From Owenia fusiformis (lineage: Eukaryota > Annelida > Polychaeta > Sabellida > Oweniidae): a DNA stretch of 64,000 bases. The translations under genes were made by a program, and so were the position numbers. The DNA is taken from assembly GCA_903813345.2 (NCBI GenBank), contig CAIIXF020000003.1, forward strand, positions 27,355,248 to 27,419,247. The letters are read 5' to 3'. The notes under the pieces are model-generated. The model saw nothing but the letters and a program-made list of their open reading frames with translations, was not told the origin of the DNA and did not search any database. This document shows, in pieces, positions 31,863 through 44,099 of this stretch. Position 1 is the stretch's first letter; every line of letters begins with the position of its first letter.

Positions 31863-34800
31863 TCATATAGGCAACCACTCCTGTGTGGGAATGTCTAATA
31901 TAACGTCCATATCTGGAGTGCATCTGAAAGCATAGGGAAAAGGGAAATATTAAAAAATATATAAATCATACTCATATAAAAAATTTTAAACTGATGGTGA
32001 GAGGACATAACTTTGATACCCATTGATAGTATTGATTCTGAAGTTGAAATCCTAATAGATATTGATAAGTTCAAAATGCAGTGCAGTGTCTATGTGTATT
32101 TTGAGCTTAACTGGAAATATCCTGTATATTCCAGTACTGTATCTATTAAAAAATTCATTAATAAAAATATTCTGGGCAAGATTTTAATATCAATTTTATT
32201 TTTCTGTTATTCTAATATGATATGCGACATCATAATAACTAGAACAATTGAACTGTTGGTTTATAACGGGGTATATATGACAACATTTCATTATACTGTA
32301 TACCACTTCAGGCAAATGGTTATTTTTATGTTTGTTCATAATATCAGAATTGGAGACCTTGATTCTATGATTTATGGCAAATATAAGTCCTTAGATTTTA
32401 TTCCGCCCATTGCCAAAGACCTTTTGGTTTTTATAATGATCAGAAAAATCATTAGTCATATTATATATTGTGTCATTAATCATAGAATCTTGGTCATTCC
32501 CTAATCATAACTTTTAATTGATGCATTGTACATGTGCAACTCAAACTTACTTTTGTGTAGGGGGAAAAAACTCTGGGAATATCTGTTTTTTGGCATTTGT
32601 TTTTGGACTACGTAATAACTTGGTCACTTCTTGTTCTAAATCTGCAATAATTGCTTCAACCTCTTTTAGATCTTTCGTATGATACTCAATCTCCTGGAAA
32701 AGTTAAAGAATAAATATAAAGAGTAAATATATACAACAATATATATTTCAGCCAGTTTAATCTAGTTTAAACTGGCTACACCAATGCAACACAGGTAATT
32801 TTAACGATAAAGAACATCTGCTCAGTGGTAAAATATAAAGATAAAGCCTTGATATTTTCAGAGAAGAAAATACAGTTTTAACGACTAGCATGCCATATAA
32901 GTTTTAGCACAGTTTTACTATTGATTGAGTGACTATATTACGCGGTACTAACTTCGACCGTTAATTTGAATTTTTGACCTACCAGGTGCTTGAAAATCAA
33001 GGATTCCGAGTCTCATACTGCACTATTTTTCTTCAAACTTATACCATTAAAAGCAAAACATGATTGCCTTTCTTTCGGTGCATTACTTTATTGTAAAGAG
33101 TCCCTCATTCTAGCAGCGTTTTGGTCCCCAGCTGTTAGAAGGCCTTCTTACAGCTGGGAACCAAAATGCCGCTGGAAGTAGGGACTCTGTTTAAGAGTTT
33201 AATGTACCATCAGAAAGGGATTTTTGTTATGCTTTGAATGGAACAAGTTTGAAGAAAAACGGTGCAGTATGAGACTCATAATCCTTGATTTACAAACATC
33301 CGGTAGGTCAAAAATTCAAATTAACGGTCGAAGTTAGGACCGCGTGTATATGTACTCTAGTGTATTAATTATTTTCTATGCATTAATTCAAAAATTTGTG
33401 CACAGTTTCATTACTGATTAAGCCAAATGGCTATATCATATCATTCCAACCCACCTTTTCCATAACTGTATTCTGGAGGGTCATATCTTTCAGACTAGGG
33501 TGCATTTGATCCAAGAATTTGCCAGTAATTCTGTCTGTAACTTCATCTTGGTATTTGTCTGTCTTTTTGCGCAGTTTCCCTAACTCTGTGTCTATAATGT
33601 GCTGCAGTTCAGTCTCATCTTCCTGAAGGCAAAGCCAGTAATTTTATGTAAAATGTTAACATAATTCATAAAAATATTTTCATAAGTTATTATTTGTGAT
33701 TGCAAATATTGTCTTTGAAATTTTATCAAATAGATAGAAGTTTTGATTACAAGCCCTTATTCTGATCTGAAGTCTTGAGTCAGCACTTATTTCAAAGGGC
33801 TGAGTTAGCACTTATTCTGAAGTAATGATTTAGCACTTATTCTGAAGTAATGAGTAAGCACTTATTCCGAAGTACTGAGTTGGCACTTATTCTGAAGTAA
33901 TGAGTAAGCACTTATTCCGAAGTACTGAGTTAGTACTTATTCTGAAGTAATGAGTGAGCACTTATTCTGAAGTATTGAGTCAGCACTTATTCTGAAGTAC
34001 TGGGTTAGCACTTATTTCGAAGTACTGAGTTAGCACTTATTCTGAAGTCTTGAGTGAGAACTTATTCTGTTATATTGAGTTGGCACTTATTAAGTTGATA
34101 AACACTGTTAATAACTTATAACTTCATTACAGATTCAGCACTGAATAAATACATTGTACTAGTAAATAATTATAGCACTGAACTTATCTTCGATATAAAA
34201 TTATATCTAGTGTACTATCATACTTAATATAAAAACTAAATAGACATATAAACTGACATATATTTTATACTTGAACTACTATACTCTGCTTTATTTTGAT
34301 GTGTAACAGTTAAATGGGAGCATGGATTTAAGAATTGGTTTGGGGAAACCTTGAAAACAATGAGGATTCTAATTTAAGGATTTTTAAAATAAAGACTTGT
34401 GTGTGCTCAACTCTTTATTATTTGAATGCATCCCTGATTTTGAAAATACTTTTTCTTGGATTCAAGTATTGAATATACTAAGGCACATATGCAAGAATCA
34501 CCTTAAAAACTTTAGAGAATAAATTATTATTAGTATACTTACTAGCATCCACACCTGGGAAATAATAATGAATAAATAAATGTATTGAATATACTAATCG
34601 CACATATACAAAAATCACCTTATAAACGTTAGAGTATAAATTATAATTAGTATACTTACTAGCAACCACACCTGGGAAATAATAATGAATAAACAAATAT
34701 ATTTAAAATTCATTATGATAGAATGACTCGAAAATCAACATTTTTACCATCATCATGTACTCCCTCCATTAATGAAATTAAGTTCTGCAACTCATGGACA

Positions 34801-37800
34801 ATTGAACACCCACCCTTCTCAGTTCTTCAGTGTTCCTTTTACATGTTTATAAGATGTTTTTTAATCACCTTTACTTCTTTTTCATGGGTTAGGCAGAAAA
34901 AGCCAATGCTAGTAATGATACCTTTTTCAACAAAATGTTTGCAATTAACAACCATGTCCCACCGGAGATGCTGGAAAAGGCACTTGTATTGTTGTTTTTT
35001 TAATGTTTTTGAAGTTTACAATTTTGGCAAAAGATAACACTACCAATCCACCATGCAGTTGAAGCTGGAGAGCCTCTCATCATCACAGTCGAAAGAAATG
35101 AGGTAAGATTTCGACATTAGGACCAGATACAAGAATATTGAGGTTGGGGCCTGCATTATACTTACAGCGTTGGTTATTTTTAATGAGTCTATTTCTTTTT
35201 GTAAATCCGCTATCCGCATGGCTTTTACTGGATATTCTTTGTCCTGGGAAAAAAATTGATACATATTCCATACTTTGTTTTATTTCATCATGTCACAATT
35301 AATAACAAATTATGTACATAACTGAAAAACAATTAATTAGATGGAGTACTGGTCTCTGCCAATCAATATACAGTGTACACCCAAAAATAAAATTCACATT
35401 CTCTGTAATGCTAAAATCAATAGTAGTTTTAGTTTTTATAAGTAAACAATATTTACTCATATTCAATTACATTTCAAAACTTAACTGCAATTCTATAAGA
35501 AAGAGAAAAAATACAAATGCTTAAAAAGCATCATAGTTCAGAACTTACCTTGTAATTCATAAGAACATGGAACTCAGTCTGTTTGTCTTGTAATCTTTTT
35601 TCAGCCATTTCCACCTGTGACTCTAATACTGAAAACAAAACAAAAAATAGCTTTATAAAATGCTCAAAATGTTGTTATTTATAGCAAATTGACTACTCTA
35701 AAGAATTAAAAGGGATAGAGAGGGTACAATGCTTGAGGCAGTCTTTTCAAAAATCATTCCAATATTTTCCTTATAAAATCAAGGTTTATTTTTAAAATAT
35801 AGAACTGAGATATCAAATCAGGAATTTACAGTCAAATGCAGTTGAAATTGCAGTTGCAATTGCAAAATACATTCTCAACTGTTCAGGCAATAGTACATTC
35901 CTAACACATTGCAACAAGTGCCTTCTCCTGATATATGGCCAAGATCAAGCCATACATTTGCTAACTCACAGGACTAATTTACAGAACTAGTGCTTTCTCC
36001 GGATATATGGCCAAGAGCCATCCATAAATTACAAATACGATTATCATGCATGGATAAACTGGGACTTCTGATTGGTCCCCAATGGTATGTAACAACCTGA
36101 GGTGCATCCAGGAGCTGTAGTGTAACAAGCCAGATACTGGACATGAAAAGAGTGCTAAATTCAATGCTCCATGCAGGAATTGAACACAGGACCTTCCACT
36201 CCAAAGTCCGACTTTCTACCACTGAGCTATAAGGGCTAGCCACTACAGCAGGGCTATATCAGCAATTTGCTATCGAGGGTCATTACAGGTATATTCATCC
36301 CTAAACTAGGTTTTTATACAATACTCGACACTTACTTGTTAAATCTTTTTTAATTTGTCCTTGTGTCTTTCTCAAATCTGCTCTAGCATCTTCTTCTTCC
36401 ACTTCAAACTTAGAATTCAGAACACCAATACCTTTCTGCAATTAAATGTACAGTATAAATCATATAATGCATCACGGACTTTCAAATATTTTGCTTGGAA
36501 TGTGTCACTTCGTAGGGTAGTAGACCTATATTCAAACTATTTTCAATTTATTCTGTTGATTATCAGTCCAACTGTTAATTCTTTGAAGACAATCAATCAG
36601 TGCTAATAATTATCTTTAACTCAAATGTCCAAACACTCTTATACTGTTATATGAACTATTTTATAAAAAATTGAATGTGTAGATCCATCGCCAAGATTTT
36701 CCAGAAGGGTTCACAGAGTGAGATTCAAGGTTGTAAATATAATGCAAATCAATCTCAGTAATGTGAGAATTTTCCAGTGTAGAGGTTCACTTAGCAAATC
36801 AAGGCAAAAGAGTTTGAAAGAATCCTGTGAACTCCCCTGGCTATGGACCAGTGTGTAAATAAACAATGCAATTTTTACATTCTGTAAAACAGGACCATAG
36901 CAATAAAGATTAATACTAACTGAAAGAACAATAAACAATGTGAACAAAACAAAGTAAAACAGAATAAGTTCAAGGATGTGCAACCTGGTACTGTTCCTCA
37001 TCTTTTTGAAGTTTTGGTAAATCCAAATCTGTGCTTTTACTTTTACGCTAGCAGCAAAATATGTTATGATATATCATACAGTTGAATTATTAAAAACAAT
37101 CCATTTGCCCTTTCTAAATATCAAGCCCTAGTTTTATAATTCATAGTTCACAATTGTCTTGAATATAGCATGTTGTAATATATTTTATTATCATTTTTAA
37201 TTTTTAGAATCTACAATAACTGATTTTAGAATCTACATTATAATTGATCATATTTATATGAAAAAAGAATTTTGGATTTAAAAGTGTATTATATACAATA
37301 CATGTTTTTAATAAATGTGAACAAAGTCATATGAAATATTGGAATTATCCAATAGATACTCACCCTAAATTTTTCATATTTCCTGAGTAATTGTTTAACA
37401 CCAGAGTTTGCATCACCTTCTGTCTCGTCAATCTCCGCTTTCAGTTTAATATTTTCAACTAATCTAATTATTGGTTAAGGAGTTGATACGTACAAGTTTG
37501 ACCATCCTTGAAAACTTTAACCTCTCATTTACATAAGGTTATCAGTAGAAGCAGTATGGTTGAAAACTGGTGGATATTAGCTTTCAAAATGAAGTTTTAA
37601 ACTTTCAAGTTGTCAACTTAGCATTTAGTCATTTCAAATGCTTGCTAAGAGCACTGTTCAAGGGGCCTTGAACAATATCAAGTGCATGTATTTAAACAAA
37701 GGATACAAAGTTTCATATCTTTTCTTGTATTCTTTCAGGGTATGTTCTCTTGTATTGATACGCAACTGAAATAAACATTAAAATATTTCATTTGAATAAT

Positions 37801-38701
37801 TTGCTTAATATATAACTTCTTTTCAAAGTTGGGATCGGAAAATTTGTCAGCTATGGTGGAGCATGCTGTTTTTCAAAAAACACTAAGAAAACTTCACAAT
37901 TTATTCTTAGCTCATTCAAATATGTTTCATTTAATAACATTAACTAAATAATCTAAATACCATTTTAATATACTGTACAAAAATGATATACAATCTATAA
38001 CATATGGTACACTGGCTTTTCAAAATACATGTACGTACCTGTAATATTTTTAAATCTTCATTCTTCTCTTTCACAACTGCATATTCTTCCTTGGGAGATG
38101 CTGTGTTTTGTTGTATCCTAGATCTAGAATGACTACATACTGATGAAACTGCAGATGTTGGTCGCACATTTTGTTTCCAGGGTGCAGCTACCGTGAAATC
38201 TGCAAATAATTAAAATTCAAATGCCAGTTTGCATGCATCGAAATTGTCACATTATTCCCAAGTAAAACAAAAAAGAAAATTATTTACAAAATTATAATTA
38301 TTAATATATTATTAAATAAGATTATTTTTATTTTAGTTCAATTGTTATAAGACATCTAAGCAATTCAATATTTTGCCTATGCATCATTGTAAAATCATTA
38401 ATTCATTCTGCATGGAACAAAATGTTGGATGAGAGACAAAAGAAAATTGAAACATCTAATTGGTTGTTAAGAGCAAAAAAGTAAAGATCTTACCTGATAT
38501 TGAGCGGAGTGTGCTATCTTTCACAACTTTCCTTGCAGGTGGGGGAGGACGAGATAACTGACCAGGTTTTGACTTCCGCTGCCATTGACTATAGTCAAAA
38601 TTTTCATCTAACTGACCTCCAATCTGTTTGAGGAGTTCATCATCGGCAAATTGGCTCCGATCAATCTGTCCTACAGCCTTTCTGCCCCAGCCTCCCGGCA
38701 T
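31863..38701 (-). CDS. Coiled-coil protein, C20orf96/DUF4618-like
   Basis: Eleven exons join in one frame on the minus strand: 38494-38701, 38039-38199, 37707-37765, 37364-37463, 36985-37047, 36336-36435, 35549-35628, 35166-35243, 33455-33622, 32551-32693, 31863-31923, giving 406 residues. The N-terminal third is basic and Pro/Ser-rich (MPGGWGRKAVGQIDRSQF, RPPPPARK). From about residue 115 nearly everything is charged heptad-like helix. An EYP motif (DKEYPVKAMRIADLQKEIDSL) is the hallmark I recall for DUF4618. The tail PPTQKCTPDMDVILDIP is also reminiscent of C20orf96. Function is not established; similar proteins tend to occur in ciliated organisms (inference). Two 12-nt microexons may lie between exons 8 and 9. 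Family assignment is from memory; the exon chain itself is secure. Confidence 0.82.
32941..33344. mobile_element. 404-bp hairpin MITE
   Basis: The left end cgcggtactaacttcgaccg is mirrored at the right end (cggtcgaagttaggaccgcg). Pairing continues almost to the centre, where 'tggtccccagctgttagaag' meets its partner. It lies in an intron of the coiled-coil gene, about 110 bp from the exon starting at 33455. Confidence 0.85.
33752..34092. repeat. 25-bp minisatellite, about 13-14 copies
   Basis: The unit agcacttattctgaagtact with a gag-t spacer recurs about every 25 bp with small variants (tcc/tct, taat/tact). It is intronic in the coiled-coil gene, about 130 bp upstream (minus sense) of the exon 33455-33622. 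Confidence 0.9.
34478..34700 (-). repeat. tandem ~118-bp duplication containing candidate 12-nt microexons
   Basis: Two adjacent copies of about 118 bp. On the minus strand each carries ttatttcccag, then 12 bases (GTGTGGATGCTA at 34543-34554; GTGTGGTTGCTA at 34660-34671), then gtaagtata. Both borders are strong splice consensus, and 12 nt keeps the frame between the flanking phase-0 exons ending at 35166 and starting at 33622. Inclusion would add V-W-M-L or V-W-L-L. Whether it is used cannot be told from sequence. Confidence 0.55.
35985..36250 (-). mobile_element. tRNA-derived SINE (minus)
   Basis: On the minus strand an A-box-like tagctcagtggtaga and a B-box-like gtgttcaattcctgc are about 40 bp apart. 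A non-tRNA body runs toward 35985. It lies in an intron of the coiled-coil gene. The short phrase 'ctcctgatatatggccaaga' just outside at 35925 duplicates an internal part. Confidence 0.6.
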
Positions 38702-38896
38702 AGTGAACCTAGAACAAAATGTTGTTAGAGTTTGGTATCAGGAAAATAAAATTTTTATTTGCCTTGAACAAGATATTTTTGATCATATTTGCAGTATCCA
38801 ATGAGGTGCTACATTGATACAGGGATTTTTTAACTTCAATTGTGATTTACACAAAATAATGTACAGTATAGCTTGTACGACTTCTCTTATACTATA

Positions 38897-39395
38897 CCAC
38901 GGACATCAAGTAAGTTTCTGGCGAAAGCTGGAGCATAGATTATAAAGAGGACTGGAAAGAAGATGGCATTCTATTTCAATTCTGCCAACTCAAGTTGGCC
39001 TATTTATCAGTATTGACTCAGTTGTTTATCTAGTTTTACTTACCTTAGATGCTTAGTAATCTATTTAGTATAATATTGTTTCCAAAATCATTGTCATTTG
39101 CGATAATTAGTACTAAAAGTACTTTGAACAGGTCAGCTGCCATTTGCTTGGCCCAATCGTACCAGTCCACAAAAACAGTGAAATCATATTAAAAATACCA
39201 ATAAAACTTTAAAATTGAGGCAGATGCGATGCAAAGAGACTCTATTAATACAGTAACAGATATATAGTTTACAGTCACCAAGATGAGCTAATTTCAGGCG
39301 AGATTCGGGAAATAAAAAGGGAGGTCATTCTTGTTTCCAGTCCTCTTAAATAATCTATGCTCGGGCTTTCGCCAGAAACTTACTTGACGTCGGTG
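38897..39395. mobile_element. TIR element, ~60-bp arms
   Basis: The left arm holds atcaagtaagtttctggcga, agcatagatt and gaggactgga. The right arm is its reverse complement, ending tcgccagaaacttacttgac at about 39389. No ORF. It begins about 200 bp upstream of the coiled-coil gene's start codon. Confidence 0.7.
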
Positions 39396-40003
39396 CTAAA
39401 TACATCTAGGCTATATTTTCCACAAAATCACTTTGTGTAAGAAATAATGTTATGTTATTTCCGATTACTTTAGAGCATCAATAAATGCAGCTGCAAGCAA
39501 TAAACTCAAGTCATCCCCACAAAGTGAGACTAGGGGAGATGTGTCATACATGTACTTCGACAAATAGGGTTTCTTCATCATGGGGCTCTTGAAAGCCCAT
39601 GACGAGATCAATCCAAGATGGCTGACCCCGGAAATATGAATTTTCAGCAATTGTCAAAATAATCCCATGGTCAAAGTAGCCCAATAGCTCAAAGTTTGAC
39701 GCATCTCCCCTAAAGAGGCCAACTTTAGGATTGGAATAGAAATAACAATGTGACATTGACGTCAATTGAAATATAACATTTGATGTATGATCATCATCAT
39801 ACTACATCAAATAGGCTAGTAGGCCTAGAACTACAAGGTCTTGAACTGAATTGTTGTCATCGATGATCGATCGAGAGTGAAAACAAGGCACAGACGTGAA
39901 CAATATCGTACCTAAAACACAGCATTGTGGTCTTGTTGACCAAGAAAGCAAGATGGCCGCAGAAAAGTTAATCAGCTCTAGAACTTATCACTGTGTAACA
40001 TTT

Positions 40004-40375
40004 GAACGGTTTGGCTGGAAACCTGTAGACAAGTCTTGAAAGTGAAGATTTTAGGACGGAAAATCCAAAATGGCCACCTTAAAATTTACCCAGAATGCCC
40101 AAAAACTAATCAGTTCTTGACGTTGATATGTAAAAACATCCCTGAAAATTTCAGATGAATCCCTCAAATGGTTTGGCTGGAAACCTGTAGACAAGTCTTG
40201 AAAGTGAAGATTTTAGGACGGAAAATCCAAAATGGCCACCTTAAAATTTACCCAGAATGCCCAAAAACTAATCAGTTCTTGAAGTTGATATGTAGAAACA
40301 TCCCTGAAAATTTCAGATGAATCCCTCAAATGGTTTGGCTGGAAACCTGTAGACAAGCTGAAAAGTGAGACGCCG
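40004..40375. repeat. 2.5 tandem copies of a ~161-bp monomer
   Basis: The word ggtttggctggaaacctgta occurs at about 40008, 40171 and 40332, and the intervening sequence (containing 'aaaatggccaccttaaaatt') is nearly identical. The word recurs across the genome with the monomers at 3480-4345 and 48290-48872, judging from shared context. The last copy runs into cgccgcccgcccgcc. Confidence 0.75.
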
Positions 40376-40506
40376 CCCGCCCGCCAAGCTGACTATCATA
40401 TCGTACCTTTTGTTAGGTACGATAAAACCCCATGAAATTGGAAAGTAAAAAATAGGAAAATTTCGGAGTTGACGCCTTCAGAGAACATCACTCCTGCTCC
40501 CAAACA

Positions 40507-42234
40507 GTGCTTCGACTAATACAATCCATCCAACAAGCCTGGGGAAGAGGAGAAACCGTGATTGCTGCAGTCCTGGATTACGAAAGTTGTTTCGAACGAA
40601 TTTGGAGAGAGGGACTCATATACAAACTGTTTAACAAAGACATCAAAGGCAGGATGCTCGTATATTTACACGAATACCTTAACAACCGACAATTCTCAAT
40701 CACAACTAATGACTTTACCACACCACTAATGACATCTAGGGTGGGTATTCCTCAGGGATCAATTCTCAGTCCATCCCTCTGTAACCTATACACTGAAGAC
40801 TCTATGACCTCTGTGAAATCCGCCACAGCAGGATTCGCAGATGATAATATCATATGGGCACATGGTAAAGACATTGATAAGCTATCATCACAAATCAACG
40901 AAGACCTTAACCAAATTGCTGTCTCTTGGTGTGGAAAATGGAACATGGAAATTGCCCCTGAAAAAACTGAAGTCCTAATTTTCACCCCACCAAACAAACC
41001 CTCCCCGGTAGTTAACATCCACATCGGCGGAAAAAAGTTGGACTTAGTGACACATAAGAAAATACTTGGATGCACTATTGACACTGAACTAACTTTTAAC
41101 CAACACATAGACCTGAAAACAAAAGCGGCCTACGGAGCGCTTAGCGGCATCTCAAACTTCACATCTAATAAGGGAGGATGCAGCCAAGAAGTCTTTACAA
41201 TGCTCTATAGAGCACTAGTAATGCCTCACTTTGAATCAGGCATCAGCGCTGTCGCATCAGTAACAGATAAAGCTATAACAGCATTTTCACCTATACACAG
41301 ATCAGCACTACTAAAGGCCACCGGCTGCATAACATCTACCAGCACTGACACTTTAGAAATTTTAGCTGGAGTTCCCCCCCTCGACATAATCCTAAGGGCA
41401 CGCCAAGCTCAAGAAGCTGTTAGAATTCTTACCCATCACAGATCAGCCCCAATTACTGACGAATATGAACAATGGGCCCAGTCATCTACGCTAGAACGCA
41501 AACCCTCCTGCTTTAACATCCTAGCAGCAAGATTACGACTGTATAACTGCCCAACCTCTCAGGAGAGTTATTACAAACACATCTACCACAACGAAAACAT
41601 TGAAACTTTTAAACTACCACCTGTCAAAGTCCATGTGGAGGACTTCAAGAACTCTAAACAATCACAGAGTGACAATATAGTCAACATACTTTCCTCAAAA
41701 CCAGATAAAGACACTATAGTTTTCACAGATGGTTCATCACTGGGGAACCCAGGGCCAACAGGGGCAGCAGCAATCATCTACCAACAAGGCCTGTCTTCCT
41801 CCCCAATATGCATCGAATCACCAACCTCTAAGATTGGCAACAACTATATCGGCGAAATTCATGCATTGAAATTGGCACTGGAATTCCTCACCTCAGCCAC
41901 CACAAGCCCTGATATTACACTACTATCAGATTGTCAACCGGCAATAATATCAGCCTTCTTAACCACTAACTTAAAAGGAATTACAACTGATATACTCGAA
42001 ATTCGCAAAGCCTGTAAAACCCTTATACAGCAACATAAAACCATCCAAGTCTACTGGGTACCTGGACACCAGGGCACAGAAGGCAACGAACTAGCAGACA
42101 AGATGGCCAAGAAGGCAGCTGAAAATGCCAAACAGCTCACGAAACCAACATCACAAAGACTACAGCTTATAATAAGATTAAAAATGCCTGCACTCACAAA
42201 TGGCAGTCCAGATTTGAGAACTCTAGTAAAGTGA
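40507..42234 (+). pseudogene. reverse transcriptase / RNase H ORF of the LINE
   Basis: The frame is open upstream of the first Met (from about 40462), so the start is just an internal Met. RT motifs: DYESCFERIWREGLI, GIPQGSILSP, and the catalytic box as GFADDN. A thumb-like region follows. RNase H motifs are all present: FTDGSSLGNPGPTGAA, GEIHALKLALE, LLSDCQ and VPGHQGTEGNELAD, covering the catalytic D-E-D plus His/Asp. The frame ends at a stop just after the RNase H domain; homologous sequence continues in another frame, so a 1-2 base indel lies near 42150-42170. Confidence 0.85.
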
Positions 42235-42629
42235 GCTTCATTCAAAACCTGGTCCCTAAGATCAAAACCAAAAGTTTAAGCGTTCAGGTAGGAAATAGGT
42301 ACAATAGAGTATTAACAAACCAATTTATGTCTGGGCACACACAACTTAACAAACATCTCTCAAAGCTAAACCCTGAGAATAAGTCCCCTAATTGTACTCA
42401 TTGTATGGTCCCCGAGTCAATACACCATTTTATATTTGACTGCTCCTTATTCCAGGACCAAAGGGAGGAACTACTTGCTCGCATCGACACTATCTTACTA
42501 GGAGAACAACACCCGCAAATCATAGACTTACAACTCATACTAGGTCTAAACACAAACATCAACGGACCCACCAACAGAACAATCACAGAAGCGCTGCATC
42601 GCTATCTGCAAAATACAAAAAGATTTTAA
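42231..42629 (+). pseudogene. C-terminal zinc-knuckle part of the LINE, shifted frame
   Basis: This 132-codon frame overlaps the end of the RT/RNase H frame. It contains CTHCMVPESIHHFIFDC, the C-x2-C-H-C knuckle seen at the end of RNase H-bearing LINEs. The same frame is open further upstream (about 42165 onward), consistent with one original ORF broken by an indel. Confidence 0.75.
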
Positions 42630-42883
42630 GCAAACAAAATAAGAAAGAGACAGTGACTCTATACCAAACTCATGAGATAGTCTAGCGACTCTTTTACAAC
42701 TTAATACAGGATTAACTATATTTCTACTACCGTCATAATATTGAAATAATATATTCTTAGCGCTCTCTCTCCACCTTAGCAAAGTATAAGTGAAAAGTAT
42801 AAGTGATAATAGTACCGAAGTGAATAACTGAGTAACCAGTGTCCAAAGGCAGCATTATAGTGCCAATAGTGTCACACGGACAC

Positions 42884-44099
42884 TTAACTCCTTCATGACT
42901 GACAATTTTGGGGAAAATGGAAAGAAATGAAAAACTGAAATGTAAATGAATCTAGAAGCAAGAAAAGGAAGCAACACCCAATAAGTTATATGTCATTTTG
43001 AAGGGCTATACCCATACTTTATGTTTTTTGAAAAAAATGTGAATATGCAAATGAGATAGTGTCATTGTGACGTCATAATTCAAGATGGCGCAGTTGGATT
43101 TTTTTCAAAATATAGTTATTTTAGCATTTAATTTTTTATTGAGACTTCAATTTAAAAATCTGGAAACGCAGAATTATAGATCTTCTTATGCTGATTTCAG
43201 TGGTATTTATACCATGACATAACTCCTACAAATAGATTTTTTAGAGCTTCGAGACTGCAAATTCTCGGAAAATCCCTATGGCGATTTAACATGGGATTTT
43301 ATCGTTTTCGCAATTTTTCGCGCGCTCACCATCTTCGGATCACTGTAACTTTGTAAATACTTAACGAAAAGTCATGAACTTTTTTTTAAAATGTTTGTAC
43401 AGACTTCAGGATTAAATAAATCGATAAATCATGCATTTTTACCATCAGGGGTCCCTTGGAGACCCCTTAGAACAAAATCGATCATATATGATCGATTTTG
43501 TTTCTTGCTATTCTAAGGGGTCTCCAGGGGCCTTATTTCAATAAAACTGCAAGAATAATGCATTTTCTAAAAGAATGGACCAGTAGGAACATTTTAAAAA
43601 AAAGATTGTTTTAATCTGATGACTCTGTGCAAAGTTAGAGGCACTTGAATCTGACATGTCGCGAAAAAGTATCGAAAACGATAAAATCCCATGTTAAATC
43701 GCCATAGGGATTTTCCGAGAATTTGTAGTCTCGAAGCTCTAAAAAATTTATTTGTAGGAGTTATGTCATAGTACAAATACCACTGAAATCAGCATAAGAA
43801 GATCTATAATTCTGTGTTTTCAGATTTTTAAATTGAAGTCTCAATAAAAAATTAAATGCTAAAATAATTCCATTTTAAAAAAATCCAACTGCGCCATCTT
43901 GAATTATGACATCACAATGACACTATCTCATTTGCATATTCATATTTTTTTTCAAAAAACATAAAGTATGGGTATAGCCCTTCAAAATGACGTATAACTT
44001 ATTGGATGTTGCTTCCTTTTCTTGCTTCTAGATTCATTTACATTTCAGTTTTTCATTTCTTTCCATTTTCCCCAAAATTTTCAGTCATGAAGGAGTTAA
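42884..44099. mobile_element. piggyBac-like foldback element, 1.2-kb near-palindrome
   Basis: It is bounded by TTAA on both sides, with inverted termini CTCCTTCATGACTGA. The arms (about 560 bp each) pair almost throughout. They share 'atgcaaatgagatagtgtca' and 'gattttccgagaatttg'-type words and meet at a perfect central palindrome (acaaaatcgatcat/atgatcgattttgt, 43474-43503). No transposase. TTAA ends suggest piggyBac; the size and completeness of the palindrome are unusual. Confidence 0.85.

Larger units (their letters stand above)
38702..40449. other. upstream region of the coiled-coil gene, mostly repeats
   Basis: This 1.75-kb stretch upstream of the start codon holds a 499-bp inverted-repeat element (38897-39395). 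It then has a non-repetitive segment (about 39400-39980, a possible promoter or 5' UTR) and a repeat of tandem monomers (40004-40375). A short open start (ATGGCCGCAGAAAAG at 39953, plus) is not followed by a clear exon. Confidence 0.45.
40450..42815 (+). mobile_element. 5'-truncated non-LTR retrotransposon (LINE, RT plus RNase H)
   Basis: The element starts inside the reverse transcriptase (no endonuclease domain) and ends after a C-terminal zinc-knuckle region. A short repeated tail (aagtataagtg, 42782-42806) follows. Truncation at the 5' end is typical of target-primed insertion. RT, RNase H and CCHC in this order suggest a Jockey/I/R1-type clade. A frameshift splits it, so the copy is dead. 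Confidence 0.88.

Noticed and set aside
32013-32504. 163-codon plus-strand ORF
   Set aside because: It lies in the intron between the last two exons of the coiled-coil gene on the other strand, is very AT-rich, and shows no recognisable domain or splice context.
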